The notes below the pieces were generated by a model. That model did not search any database and was not told the origin of the DNA. It worked only from the letters and a program-made list of their open reading frames with translations. Position numbers and translations under genes: made by a program. Positions 10,938-22,737 of a stretch of 64,000 nucleotides of DNA are shown piece by piece. Position 1 is the stretch's first letter. Each line of letters opens with the position of its first letter. Source of the stretch: Chimonanthus salicifolius (Eukaryota > Streptophyta > Magnoliopsida > Laurales > Calycanthaceae); contig CM023533.1 of the NCBI GenBank assembly GCA_013350335.1, positions 28,378,869-28,442,868 of the forward strand, in the 5' to 3' direction.

Positions 10938-13478
10938 ATGACAATACACATTTCGTTCCTCTCGGTTCTTTTCTTCATCTTCTTCCTCCTTCCCTCTCCA
11001 TCTTTCGCCCCTCCTCCATCTGTCTCTTCCTTCCCCTTGGCCGACAATTACCTCATTGACTGTGGCGCCACCACCTCCTCTCCCTTGCCCGATGGTCGCA
11101 CCTTCAAGTCTGACACTCAAGCCTCCTCTTTCCTCTCCTCCAATGACAATATCGAAGTCTCCATCGATGCCAAAGACGCCCCTCTTCTGCCCTCTCCTCT
11201 GTATCTCACCGCCCGCATATTCTCAGAGGATGCCACCTTCACATTCCCCGTTTCCAGAGTCGGCTGGCATTGGATTCGCCTATATTTCTTCCCTCTGACT
11301 AATACCCAATTCGACCTCACCAAAGCTACATTCTCTGTCTCCACCGATCAACTAGTCCTCCTCCATAACTTCAACATCGGCAACTCGACCGTCTGGGTGA
11401 TGAAGGAGTATGTCGTCAATGTCACATCGGAGAGAATGTCCATCCATTTGAAGCCTATGAGGAACTCCCGCGCATATATCAATGCCATTGAATTCGTTTC
11501 GGCCCCTGACATTCTCATCTCCGATATTGGTACCACCTTGGCCCCTATCGGGGACTTCTCCGGCCTTTCGACCACTGCATTCCAGACTGTTTATAGGATC
11601 AATGTTGGTGGTCCGATAATCACGCCGAGGAATGACACGCTTGGCCGGACTTGGGATTCTGACACAGGGTATCTCCACACGAGGTCCACTGCCAAGGTGG
11701 TGAGCGTGACGCCAAGCTCCATCAAGTACCCAGAAAAGGTGACGCCATTGATAGCTCCAAATTGGGTGTATGCGTCCGCGATGGAGATGGCGGATGCGCG
11801 AGTCACCAATCCCAATTTCAATGTGACGTGGAATTTCAGTGTGGATTTGGCATTTGGGTACATGGTTCGACTCCATTTCTGCGACATTGTGAGCAAGGCA
11901 CTCAATGATCTCTACTTCAATGTGTACATCAATGGGAAGACGGCACTTTCCGGGTTGGATTTGTCGTCGTTGACAGGGGGTCTGTCTGTTCCATACTACA
12001 AAGATTTTGTTGTCAATGCCTCGATGGCTTCGGATCAAATTAGAGTTCAAATTGGGCCTTTGAATCAAGACACAGGGATGGTGAATGCCCTCTTGAATGG
12101 TGTGGAGATTTTAAAAATGAGCAATTCAGTTAGAAGTCTAGATGGTGAGTTTGGTGTAGATGGCTCCCGTGCCTCTGAAGGGAGCACCAACCGAAAGGCT
12201 GTGGCTGCGGTCGGCTTTGCGATGATGTTCGGAGCATTTGTGGGACTTGGGGCAATGGTGATGAAGTGGCATAAGAGGCCTCAAGATTGGGAAAAGAGAA
12301 ACAGTTTCTCTTCTTGGCTTCTCCCCGTCCACGCCGGCCACTCCACCTTCATGTCGTCGAGCAAGGGATCTCATTTGGGCTCTCACAAGAGCGGCTTCTA
12401 CTCATCCACGCTCGGTTTGGGTCGATACTTCTCTTTCTATGAGCTGCAAGAGGCAACCAAGAACTTCGATCAAAAGGCAGTGATCGGCGTCGGCGGCTTT
12501 GGAAATGTCTATTATGGCGAACTTGAAGATGGTACTAAGGTTGCAGTGAAGCGTGGAAATCCACAATCAGAGCAAGGAATAAATGAATTCCAGACAGAAA
12601 TTCAAATGTTGTCCAAACTCAGGCACAGGCATTTGGTGTCATTGATTGGTTACTGTGATGAGAACTCAGAGATGATTCTTGTATACGAGTACATGTCAAA
12701 TGGGCCTGTCAGAGATCACTTGTATGGCAAGAACCTACCGCCTCTATCGTGGAAACAACGGCTCGAAATTTGCATCGGCGCCGCCCGTGGATTGCATTAC
12801 CTCCACACCGGCACCGCACAGGGCATCATACACCGCGATGTCAAGACGACGAATATTTTGCTGGACGAAAACTTCGTCGCAAAGGTAGCTGATTTTGGCC
12901 TGTCCAAGGATGCACCGTCTATGGAGCAGACACATGTTAGCACGGCGGTGAAGGGAAGCTTTGGATACCTAGACCCAGAGTACTTCCGTCGCCAACAGCT
13001 CACCGACAAGTCCGACGTCTACTCCTTTGGCGTCGTGTTGCTTGAAGCCTTGTGCGCCAGGCCGGTGATCAATCCGGCTCTACCAAGAGAGCAAGTGAAC
13101 CTTGCTGAGTGGGCAATGCAGTGGAAGAGGAAAGGGCTGTTGGAGAAGATAATTGATCCAATCGTCGCCGGGGACATCAATTTGGAGTCTATGAAGAAGT
13201 TCGCAGAGGCCGCCGAGAAGTGTCTGGCAGAGCATGGCGTCGATAGGCCATCCATGGGAGATGTTTTATGGAATTTGGAGTATGCATTGCAGCTGCAAGA
13301 ATCTTCTCTTCTGGGAAAAGCAGAAGAAGAGAAAGTATCACCCCCTTCAATCGCGGCCATCCCCACCGATCAATCTTCGACGGAAACTTCTGTGGCCGGC
13401 AACCAAGTGATTGATAACTCTGATTCAAACGTGGGAAATGAGATGTTTGCTCAACTTGGTGAGGTTAAAGGGAGATGA
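10938..13478 (+). CDS. BUPS: CrRLK1L receptor-like kinase, BUPS1/BUPS2 type (malectin-like ectodomain)
   Basis: An 846-residue intronless frame. In order: a hydrophobic signal peptide (about 1-24); a tandem malectin-like ectodomain (about 37-395) with family marks such as NYLIDCGA, YRINVGG, SSIKYPEKV, VRLHFCDIVS and LNGVEILKM; a membrane span (about 420-442); then a Ser/Thr kinase with glycine loop GVGGFGNV (about 517), VAVK lysine (about 538), HRDVKTTN catalytic loop (about 632) and DFG (about 652). The kinase looks complete. The juxtamembrane SSWLLPVHAGHSTFM and LGLGRYFSFYELQEATKNF are typical of Arabidopsis At4g39110/At2g21480 (BUPS1/2) and unlike THESEUS1 or HERK; the tail ends in GEVKGR as family members do. 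BUPS proteins act at the pollen-tube plasma membrane with ANXUR kinases and LLG proteins as RALF4/19 receptors that keep the tube intact. It is slightly shorter than the Arabidopsis proteins. Function here is inferred from family. Confidence 0.95.
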   Translation: MTIHISFLSVLFFIFFLLPSPSFAPPPSVSSFPLADNYLIDCGATTSSPLPDGRTFKSDTQASSFLSSNDNIEVSIDAKDAPLLPSPLYLTARIFSEDATFTFPVSRVGWHWIRLYFFPLTNTQFDLTKATFSVSTDQLVLLHNFNIGNSTVWVMKEYVVNVTSERMSIHLKPMRNSRAYINAIEFVSAPDILISDIGTTLAPIGDFSGLSTTAFQTVYRINVGGPIITPRNDTLGRTWDSDTGYLHTRSTAKVVSVTPSSIKYPEKVTPLIAPNWVYASAMEMADARVTNPNFNVTWNFSVDLAFGYMVRLHFCDIVSKALNDLYFNVYINGKTALSGLDLSSLTGGLSVPYYKDFVVNASMASDQIRVQIGPLNQDTGMVNALLNGVEILKMSNSVRSLDGEFGVDGSRASEGSTNRKAVAAVGFAMMFGAFVGLGAMVMKWHKRPQDWEKRNSFSSWLLPVHAGHSTFMSSSKGSHLGSHKSGFYSSTLGLGRYFSFYELQEATKNFDQKAVIGVGGFGNVYYGELEDGTKVAVKRGNPQSEQGINEFQTEIQMLSKLRHRHLVSLIGYCDENSEMILVYEYMSNGPVRDHLYGKNLPPLSWKQRLEICIGAARGLHYLHTGTAQGIIHRDVKTTNILLDENFVAKVADFGLSKDAPSMEQTHVSTAVKGSFGYLDPEYFRRQQLTDKSDVYSFGVVLLEALCARPVINPALPREQVNLAEWAMQWKRKGLLEKIIDPIVAGDINLESMKKFAEAAEKCLAEHGVDRPSMGDVLWNLEYALQLQESSLLGKAEEEKVSPPSIAAIPTDQSSTETSVAGNQVIDNSDSNVGNEMFAQLGEVKGR

Positions 13479-15374
13479 TCAATCAATCAGTTGAGTAGTT
13501 CACAAACTTTCTGCGGTTTGATTTCATTGAGTTTTACTGATACTAATTCTTGTTGTAAAGGGTTATCTTATGTATAATAAGTGGATTTTATTCATTTATG
13601 GTTGCATTGCACGATTGATTCCTATTTATTGAATTTAAGCTTTGTTAATCCTTTGTTGTTATATATATATATTTTAGAATTAATTTTAATTTTGTCTCTA
13701 CAGTAGAATTTTCAAGCATTTCTATCTTCTTGTTGTTTTATTTTTAATTTTTTTTAAAGATTGTATATTTTTTAAATAAAAATATGATAAAATAGTATAA
13801 GATTATAAAAATGTTTATATTAACCCAAAATTGTTAAAGGCTACTCCATGTAGAATTATCCAGTGTAGGTAGAGAAGCTTACAAATGTTTCGAAGATTTG
13901 TTGGATGCTCTAAGAAAACGGAATGTTTATATCATGATTTAAAAAAATAGGAAAAAATTCACTTAAATTAGACAATGCTGACTAGACTCGACTCGACTCT
14001 ACACGATATTGAGTTCAGCAAGTCGTGTGAGTTTTTTTAACTCTTATTCAAAAACTCAGTTGAGTTTCTTGTTAATAAGGGGAGGATTCTTTTCTCACCA
14101 ATGTGGTTTGTCAAATTGGAATGTGACTCACAAGAGAAGACTACTCCATTCCTCTATCTGGGCCTTGGGGTATAAGAATGGCCCAAAGAGTGGAGTCAGG
14201 ATTGTCAAAGGCCTGTGAAGTGATCCAATTTCCTTTTATGTGGGCTTTTGCCTCTCCGCTGTTCATGGGTCAAATTTGATAATTAGGATCTGGGTTGAAG
14301 AAATGCCTGATTCAATGTAAACCCTACCAACCCACCTCTTACCCCATCATAAATTTGGGATCTTTTTGAAATATCGACGGGTTTGAATTCGGATTAAGAA
14401 GAAATAGTCTGGTTCACTTAAGAATTTATCTCTGCGTCCAGGGAATTATAAACCCCTTTAGTAAGACAATTGGGCTGGCCCAAACCAGATTTTGAAATAC
14501 AACCCATTGTTGTAGGTCAGACTGGGTTAGCAATTTCAGGATGCAAAGGAAACAGATGGGCTGGGCTGGGCTGGGCTGGGCTTTCCTACATAGTTTAGAT
14601 TTTCATGTTTTTCAAATATAGAGTGATTACCTGATATGAATAGGGCTGAATATATTTATAGAAATTAATGAGTTGTTATATGATGAGAAAGCTTCTCTGA
14701 GGTTGCTCCCAATTTTTATTAAACACAACTTTAAAGGGGTTAAGATATTAATTTTCATTATAGAGCTCGACCATCTATTAAGAACTAGGCCTCTCATATA
14801 AGGAATGTGTATAATACTGAGTTAGTTTAATTCATTTTAGTAAGAATGATTCGATTCATTAAATAATTTATAATATGAAATTAGAGATTTTTTTTTTTAC
14901 TTTTATTTTTAAAACCTATTCTCCCAAAAGATGTAAAAAAATAGATGTATAAGAATAGATGGGATTAGTCTCACCTTCAATAGGGAACGAAGATATCTAT
15001 TAGTTTTTTTTTTTTTTCTTAAAAAGAGATGAAATTTGGGTCCAAAAAATACAGTATGAAGTCAACTCAACCACCATCGGTTCTTCCGCTAGTGAGGGGT
15101 GCAACTTGGGCTGGGCTTAACTTGAGCTTGTATGTTAGTATGAGAAAAACCAAAAATTCGGATTCAAGTTAACCCAAGCTCAGGCCAGGCTCATTTTTGG
15201 GCCCAAAGTATCATGTTGGAATTAGAATTGTGGTCAGACATGGGCCCTAAAAAATGAAAGTTCAAGTGACCCAAAAGTCTAAATTTGAACTATATCTTAT
15301 AAAATCTAATTCTTTAAGTCATTTTATTATTTTGATAAAAAATTGTGTATGTTACATTGGATAAGTACTTTCAC

Positions 15375-15615
15375 TCTAAAGCATAGAGTTAGAAATGGAT
15401 GCATTAAGGATAGTCTAAAGATACTTCCAGTAGATTACAAATTGAGAGAAGCTCGTTTGAGATGATTTGGTCATGTTAGTAGAAAATCAAGGACGACTCC
15501 AGTACATAAGATGGAGAGGTTAGGAATTGAAGGCACTAAGAGAAGAGCCTGATCTTCAAAAACGTAGAGGGAATAAATAAAAAGGGACATTCTTGAATGT
15601 CGAGTGAGTGATGGT
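15375..15615 (+). mobile_element. LINE reverse-transcriptase C-terminal remnant (RTE-like)
   Basis: Reading plus-strand frames through stops gives pieces KLREARLR-stop-FGHVSRKSRTTPVHKMERL, then TKRRA and IKRDILEC. These match in order the conserved C-terminal end of plant RTE-like LINE polymerases (KLREARLRWFGHV ... KDM). The W of RWFGH is TGA here, and other stops interrupt the frame, so it is a dead fragment. The upstream catalytic region is absent. A longer copy of a related LINE lies at 53715-55140. Confidence 0.75.
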
Positions 15616-16254
15616 GTGATTTATGTTGGGTTACTTGGAGAAGAAGAACTTATAAAGCCCATAATTTATGATGATGTTGATTTTGATAAAAAAAATTATG
15701 TAAAATATAATTTATATGTTATTAAAATAATGCAAGAGAAATTCCATTTTAGGTCCAAAGAAGTGCAAGCCCAGATAAACCTAAAAATATATTTTAGACT
15801 TGAAACTGGGCTTGAGCCACACGAATACAAGGCAAGGCACTCAGATTTGACTAATTCAGCCTAATCCCAGGCTTAGTCTTATGCTCAGACTCGGATCCTT
15901 AATTGTAATTCGGGCCCAGATCTGAAATAGCTCAATATCCAGCCCTAACCCGCCCGAGCTGGATTTGTCAATAAAAAGAACAGTTTAGTCTTCAGATTTT
16001 TACATAAACCTGCTCGTAAATTCAAAAAAAGAAAAAAAATAGCCCCATCCATCCAGGGAGAGATACAATCAGGGTAATCCCTCCTAAGTCCTAATTAGAT
16101 GTAATCAAATAATATAATCTCCTAGATTTGATAGCTCATCAGACATGACAAGCCATCAAATTCAAGATTTCAAGCTGGTAATTTCAATACATTTATTAAT
16201 TTAAGTTTACAATCTCCTGCGCGTCATCAAATCAAATCAATAAAAAATAGCCAG

Positions 16255-16600
16255 GGGATTAAGCGTCATCTTTAAAGGTTGATCACTTTAGTTAGGGAGA
16301 TAAAAGGCTTATCTTCGGGACTGGAGGTCTCTTTCTTATATATCAAGCGATCGGCTAATAGCATGACGGACTTATTTGCTAAAAATGGCGTGGAAGGGCC
16401 GATCTTAGGAGTTTTCCATTTGTCAGGAGAATAGTTACTTTTGTTTAGTTTCCTTCTTTATTATTTTGCTTGCATTTGGGTCTCTCTCTCTTGAGCCTTC
16501 TTTCTTGTTTTGCTTTGCTTTGTATTTATTCTCTTGTATCTTATTGTTGATTTTAATGAATTTTCTTCTTTATCACTCAAAAATAAATAAATAATTTTAA
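16255..16600 (+). mobile_element. L1-type LINE 3' tail (end of RNase H-like region)
   Basis: A plus-strand frame around 16300-16430 reads REIKGLSSGLEVSFLYIKR, then SANSMTDLFAKNGVEGPIL. This resembles the usual end of plant L1 elements (REANSVADxLAKxGV). It is followed by a T-rich 3' region and a run of AAATAAATAAATAA at about 16579-16594, as expected for a LINE tail. It is strongly 5'-truncated. The assignment rests on one short motif. Confidence 0.55.
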
Positions 16601-17153
16601 TACTTCTTGCCCACCATGGCCATGGCTTTGAAAGTTCTGATTACACTAAATGGACCATGTTTTAATTAGATTGGTTACAGTTCAGATTCATTCCCGAAAA
16701 TGACAAGTCTTAGATTTGATTCAAAATGTCTGATTATTAAATAAATAGCATGAATATAAATTCAATTATCAAACATGATGACAGCAAAACTCACTGGGCC
16801 TATTTTGGGCCACGCTTTCTTCCATTCAAGTTTGAGCTTATTTATATTTTCAAAACCTCTTTAATGTTTATTTATAATTTTTTAGGCTTTTAGGTTTAAG
16901 TCAGTCTATCTATTTAGATAGTTGAAAAGCCAAGTTCGTAAAGTTGATATGTTGTGTTGCACCAATACAAATATATTGACACAACGCATTTTTTATCCAA
17001 TAAATCTAAAATCCACTTCAAGTTCCAATGCCGAATTTCAAATAATACATATAAAATAATTAATGATTATAATATAATAATAATGATAATATACATAGTT
17101 TCACATACATTTATATATACATATATATACAATTAGTTAAAAGGATAAAAAAA

Positions 17154-17441
17154 GGGTGCCCATCCTAACATGAGCATACTTTTTTAGGAGACACGGGTTT
17201 TAGTGAACTTTCCACTTTGCCCCCTATCCATCTGTAGAAATCGGTTCACTTTTTAATGAATCAGTTCACTCATCAGTGCATCGACTTGAACTCTTTCCAT
17301 TTCCAAATGAATCGATTCACTCATTGACGCATCGATTTCTATGGAAAGTGAACCGATTTCTGCAGATAGATGGAGGACAAAGTGGGAAATTTAAAAACCC
17401 GTGACTTCTAAAAGAGTTTTTCCGTGTTAAGATGGCTACCC
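17154..17441. mobile_element. Foldback MITE of the GGGT/ACCC family, 8-bp TSD
   Basis: A 288 bp element whose arms (about 115 bases each) are imperfect inverted copies: left GGGTGCCCATCCTAACA, right inverted GGGTAGCCATCTTAACA, both with CCACTTTG and CAGAAATCGGTTCACTTT-like interiors. It is flanked by exact 8-bp duplications TAAAAAAA at 17146-17153 and 17442-17449. The centre carries short repeats of AATCGATTCA/ATGAATC type. No coding capacity. Confidence 0.88.
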
Positions 17442-19854
17442 TAAAAAAACTAAGCGTATTTCATAGGCTTTTCTAAAATTTCGAGCTGAAGTCATGAGTC
17501 AGATCCACTCACTGAAATAGGATGCAATTCAATGTCAGAATTAAACCCATGAACAAACTTCATTTTCCAGGTCACATCAAAATTAATTCCAAAAAAGTTT
17601 AGTTACCCATAAGATTAATAAACATTAGTTTTAGCCCAATTTAATAATTAAATAGACAATTCAAAATCAACTCAGTTATTAATTAGATTGGAAAAAAAAA
17701 AGCTCAATTTAAACCCTAATTACACCCATCAAATTGAAAGTTTGGATCATACATTTCACCCTTAAATTGGGAACTGTTTCCTCTATCTGTATCTATCCAT
17801 GTTAAAAGTCAACACATGTATTTTGTTTTATTTGTTTCTTACTTTCTTAAGACTACTACAGTCTTTGATTTAAATGTTTAGACAGAGGTAGAAGGGGCAT
17901 TCCAGGTATTTCTTTCTTTAAAGAAAGACAAGCTTATCATTAATCTGTATTCACAGAACAGTGATTAAAGAAAGGATTAAAGAAGAAGTTGGGAATTTGA
18001 TAATGATTGGTGACTTGATTAGTGGTTTTTTAATAGCAAGACTTGTCAGTTTGTGTGTTGGGCTCTCAATGTCACCCTTCCTGATTCCTATGCCTTTGAT
18101 TAGATGTCTTCAAAAATTATCCTTCCTATCTTCTAATCATGCCATGCCCTGAATAGATTAGATAGATGGATATATTTTCATTTTTCAATTTAGAGAGAGA
18201 AAGAGAGTAGGTATCTCTGTATTTGGATTATTTACATAGGTTTGGTAAGCATCTCTATTTGATTGTGGATTAGACTTGGCTGTTGTTGATTCGATTTTGG
18301 TTAGATTTAGAAGCTGTGATAAAAGAAATTCGTTTGCCGATACGAGCGACCTTTATGTCTGTATCGGTGAATCGATAGGTATTGGCTGCAAGAGGTCAAT
18401 ATGCATTCGTCTGCACTTGCCCGTCATCTGTCTGGACTCTGCGTTGCGGCTAATACATGCCGGTCTTCACTTTCTCGATACGTTGCGGCTGATATGCAAT
18501 GTATCGACTGCATTTTTTACACGTGGTTAGAAGTTCAATGAATTTTAAATGTTAGTATATTATTTGACAATTTTATATCTTAAGAGATTAGAATTTTTAA
18601 TATACACACAATTAGAGATCTAATTTTCCACTTAATATCATGAACATTGTATTTTTTGCTGCTATATGTTTTTTTATCATGTCTTTCTTTACCACATTCA
18701 TGTATATCTTCACCAACCTTTCCTTGCTCTAATTCACATGCTTTAACCCATTTTAGATGGCATTCTTTCATTGTATTTCTATTGGAGTAACTATTGAACT
18801 TTCTTTGATTCATTTATTTCTAATTTTATATTTTTTTAGCACAATAAATATCCATTTTTTCACATTTTGATCACCATTATTTTGTAGTATTTTTATTATT
18901 ATTGAATATTGAGCTTTTTATCATATTTTAGGTCAAAGCCATTGAATTCTAATGGTCTACTAAGTGTATACTGTATGTACCATTCTATAAATAGAAGTTT
19001 GTATGCAATTCTCAAAAATAATACATATATAAAAGATATGTATATTCCACACAAAACTAGATGAACACTTCAATAAGTTGATTTTTTATATAATTCATAA
19101 ATATGAAGCACACACTTTTAATATGAATTTTTTTTCTAAAAAAAGACCTTATTTTGAGATGGACCTTTCTAAATCGTATGCATAAAATGTCATGTACATC
19201 ATCCTCTTCGTCTTCATCAATTTTTTTTATTATGACAATAAAATTCAAGACCCACACTTCTCTCCAAATACAAGAGCATTTGATAAAACTTTAAATACAC
19301 TTCCGCAAACTACAGATATCGAGTGACCACTTCTTCATCATCATTTTAATCTTGTCATGTTTTTTCTGATTTAGAGGGCTTGGAATATCATAGAAAGCCC
19401 ATAAGCTTTTGGGCCGGGCTCAAAACTGTTTATTCATCAAATAAACAGAATAAAAGTTGGTTGCACTGCACATAGTAAGGCACTGAGGCCTGGAAGAGCA
19501 AAAAAAAAAGCTCGACAAGGCTGATTTTTCGACCCATGATCTATCCTGTAATGGTTTTATGATTTTAAATGCAGAGTTAAATAAAAGGACCATTTTGTAT
19601 TGACTAGTGCACCTTTTTTACTGTGCCATCCACAATTCCTGTCACAGTATAGCAGGTTCATTAGTTAGTATGGGGCCATGCTTGATAAATCTACTGTGTT
19701 CAAGATATAAATGCCCACAGACTGCCTGGGTTGATGGTGGGTGGGGTTAGGCAATGAGTATTATACCTTCAATTGGACTCTACTGAAAAAGTCTGAGAAC
19801 CTTCTTGGGCCCACCTGGTCCACAGGGATGGGTTATTTGTGCAAATCTTTTTAT

Positions 19855-19975
19855 TCACATAAACTGATTAACGCTACGGAGAGTGATTCTTTGAGGTGGA
19901 ATGAAATTCGAACTCAGAACTCTCATTTTCTAAAGTGAGTTCCTCACCAACACACCAACCCTTTAGAGTTGATGG
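19855..19975 (-). repeat. SINE-like repeat, family S2 copy (inverted)
   Basis: On the minus strand it begins GGTTGGTGTGTTGGTGAGGA, followed by a box-B-like GAGTTCGAATTTC. This aligns segment by segment with the head of the copy at 9158, including ACTCTCCGTAG versus ACTCTCTATAG. The tRNA-like A and B boxes are better kept here than at 9158. The 3' part is lost or too diverged to recognise. Confidence 0.5.
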
Positions 19976-21549
19976 GTTATTTTGATTAGATGTATAATTT
20001 TAAAAATCCAAAAGTTTGATCACCTTAGAAAGATATTTTAATCGAATTTGAGTTGGAATTTGATTAAGACAAGTTTGAGATAGAATGAAATTAGTTAATG
20101 ATACGATTCACAGAGAGTAAAAGGATGAACAGTAAAAAATGAATTCAAGCACGACCTGGAGTGGGCCCAACAGAACTAGATCTGCAAATCGAATTGCTTT
20201 GGATCTTCTTATAGAATTTTGAAGTCTTTCTAAATTAAGAGAATGTAAAGAAAAGAGATATTTCTATTAAAAGATTTTACTTTTTCTTTTATCGAGATCA
20301 ACATTTCATTTGTAATGAAAATAGAGATTTTGATGCAAATAACAAGAATATCAATTTTCTATGACCCGATATAAGATTCGATCAATGACACTTATTAGAT
20401 GACATAAATAGAACTCAAGTATAATTTTTTTTATATAAAATTACTTTCCTCATACAAATAGACGAAGAGAGAATTCTCCATAAAAAAAAAAAAACCCTTT
20501 GAATAATTTTTGCCAAATTTAAATGCATCCATAATTACAAGCTTAACTTTCAAGGGAGCAATGGCATGGGTGTTGGGTGAAGAGACCCCTCCCTTATTAG
20601 TTTGGGTGTCTCTTTCTCCAGTTGTGGTGTGCAAAGAAAATGTATAAAAAATACTCATTAGTTAGAAGGAATGCTAATGTTGATTCTTTACATTAATCAT
20701 CTTATGCTTAATTAGTGACTTAGGTTGCTGATATGCTTTTCAAGTAACATAATTGGCTCTAGCACTTTATTTTTATTAAAATTGGAGAGGAGACACTGTC
20801 ATTTTTAAATAAAAAATCTATTGAAACTTTTCTCAGTCAAACTCTTTTGAAATGAATCTTGAAGTCTAAATAGTTGAATATGATGTACAGAGGGTAATAT
20901 GAATAGGTTCTATACGAAGTTTCACCTCTGTTGATCATCATATTCATTAATTTTAAACTTCTAAAAATCAATAACTCATAATTATCAAAATTTAAAAGTC
21001 AAAATTCTATGACTTGAATTATCAATTGACAGTGAAACTTTATATATATTTTACATCCACATGATGACTTATCAAGTAGCCTAACTCTTTGGAAATTCAA
21101 AAAGCCAAAGCTGTAGCATTAGGTGGGGGTTCCTTATCTGTAGTAAAATAAAAATAACAAGTGATGTAAATCAGATGATTGAAGGGTGGAAGAATAGATG
21201 TGGAGTGGAGGTGAAGTGGTAAGGATGGATTGTTTGAAATGTTCTATGTTGTAAATTTGAATAATATTACCTAGACACATAAAATATATTTTAAAATAAT
21301 AAAATAGAAAGTTAGGCATTTCAAAAGGGAAATAAGTTTTGATATGACTTTATTTCACCTTTTTTTATAATTTATTTGAGTCCAATTGAAATTATCTATC
21401 CTGGTTGTAGTGGATATACATGTTGAATAATACAATTTATTTATACTATTTTTAAGGAGTTGGTAGAGACATTGTCATTTTTTATGGAGGATTCATATCT
21501 ACTTTATTATTATTTTGATTTAAATGACAAAAATGTTCTTTTAAATTGA

Positions 21550-21666
21550 TAATAGGAGGTTGCGGATTTCAGTTCTCATAGCCTAACCTTGGTGTATCTT
21601 AGGAGTAGTGGGCTCATCTATGAGAGTTTTAGTAGGATTGTATTTGATTTTCCTACACATTAATCT

Positions 21667-21702
<36 letters not shown>
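21550..21702 (+). repeat. SINE family S1, 5'-truncated copy with (TA)16 tail
   Basis: Shares ggaggttgcgg, cctaaccttggtgta, ttaggagtagtgggctcat and the ttttcctacacat 3' end with the intact copies at 41401 and 42422. It begins just before the box B position, so the 5' tRNA-like half is missing. The A-rich tail has turned into a (TA)16 microsatellite at 21671-21702. No duplication seen. Confidence 0.7.
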
Positions 21703-21705
<3 letters not shown>

Positions 21706-22737
21706 TGTAATAAAATTAATCAAATATGTTTTTATTTTAAAATAAAAAATAAAAAGTATCCTCTTATTAACAAGATAAAGTGCCACATAAATCTCCTTTT
21801 GATAAATTTCAATTTTAAATTAAATATTGAAACACGACATTTTGTAGAGCATGCTAAAAGCCCATAGAGTAGGGATGCAAACGGGTCAAATTCGGATTGC
21901 ATATACGTAATGGTCTATATCAAGATCCGCTTAACATTGTCGAATACTAATTGGGTTTGGATCATGTCGAATTCTTAGAAGTAAGATCCATATCTTCATC
22001 CGCTTAATATTGTTAGATTCGGATTTAGATGCAGATTCTACAAAACTAAATATTTTGACATTTTCTTCAATAGAAGAAAAATAAAAATAATTAAATATTT
22101 AAGCTCTAATACCAAAGAGAGTCTAAATCTCATAAATCATACAATTAATGAAAATTAGAAGAAAATACTTAAAAAAATAATTCCAAAAAACTACTTTAAT
22201 GCCTAAAAGAAAGAAAGAAAATGCAAAAAAAATACAAAACATGTCAAATTAGATAATAAAAGTCAATAATTGTAAGAAGTAAAATTTATATTTCACTTGT
22301 AATACTATCTCTTAATTTTAAGGTAGTACAGTAGGAAGATCTGAAGATAAATTTTAAAGTTTTTCTTTTGTATAACTTTTTTTAATAATAAAGTTAGTAA
22401 ATATTATTCAAAGTAGAAAACTCTAAAAAAAGAAGAAGAAGAAATCCACTTAATGCATGACACTTATTAATGGTAAATATAATATATTACTTGCCATTTG
22501 AGTTAATTGACTGACCTGTTAGAGTTGGCATGACATACTTGTCTCAAGAAGTGAGATATTGAGTTTGATTCAGGCTCAACCTCTCTAACTACAAATTAAA
22601 TGGCATTTTTGAAAAATCAAACTTCTATAGACATCCCAATTTCTCCATGGCAAGTACTTCTTTTTAGTATTAAACATTATTATGGATTGGAAATATATTA
22701 GACGTCAGAGAAATAATTAATATATAAAAATAATTTA

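Larger units (their letters stand above)
13479..17145. other. Intergenic DNA with repeat remnants
   Basis: No gene seen. The first 100-200 bases should include the 3' UTR of the receptor kinase. Contents I can name: an S2 SINE fragment (about 13845-13905), a GGGCT tandem run at about 14558-14582, a LINE tail at about 15375-15615 and a second, L1-like, LINE tail at about 16255-16600. Several GGGCTGGGC/CAGCCC-type phrases near 15095-15130 and 15900-15960 hint at a decayed hAT-like repeat, not resolved. Confidence 0.5.
17450..22729. other. Intergenic DNA
   Basis: No gene seen. Named repeats inside are an S2 SINE (about 19855-19975), an S1 SINE fragment (about 21550-21670) and a (TA)16 run at 21671-21702. 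A GC-richer island at about 18330-18510 repeats TGCGGCT(A/G)AT(A) and GCCGATAC phrases and may be a decayed repeat. Phrases like GGGATGCAAACGGGTC at about 21870 resemble the ends of hAT-like repeats. The rest is AT-rich and unassigned. Confidence 0.45.

Noticed and set aside
11352..12068. 238-codon antisense frame over the receptor kinase
   Set aside because: It is opposite the conserved malectin-like ectodomain and matches no family.
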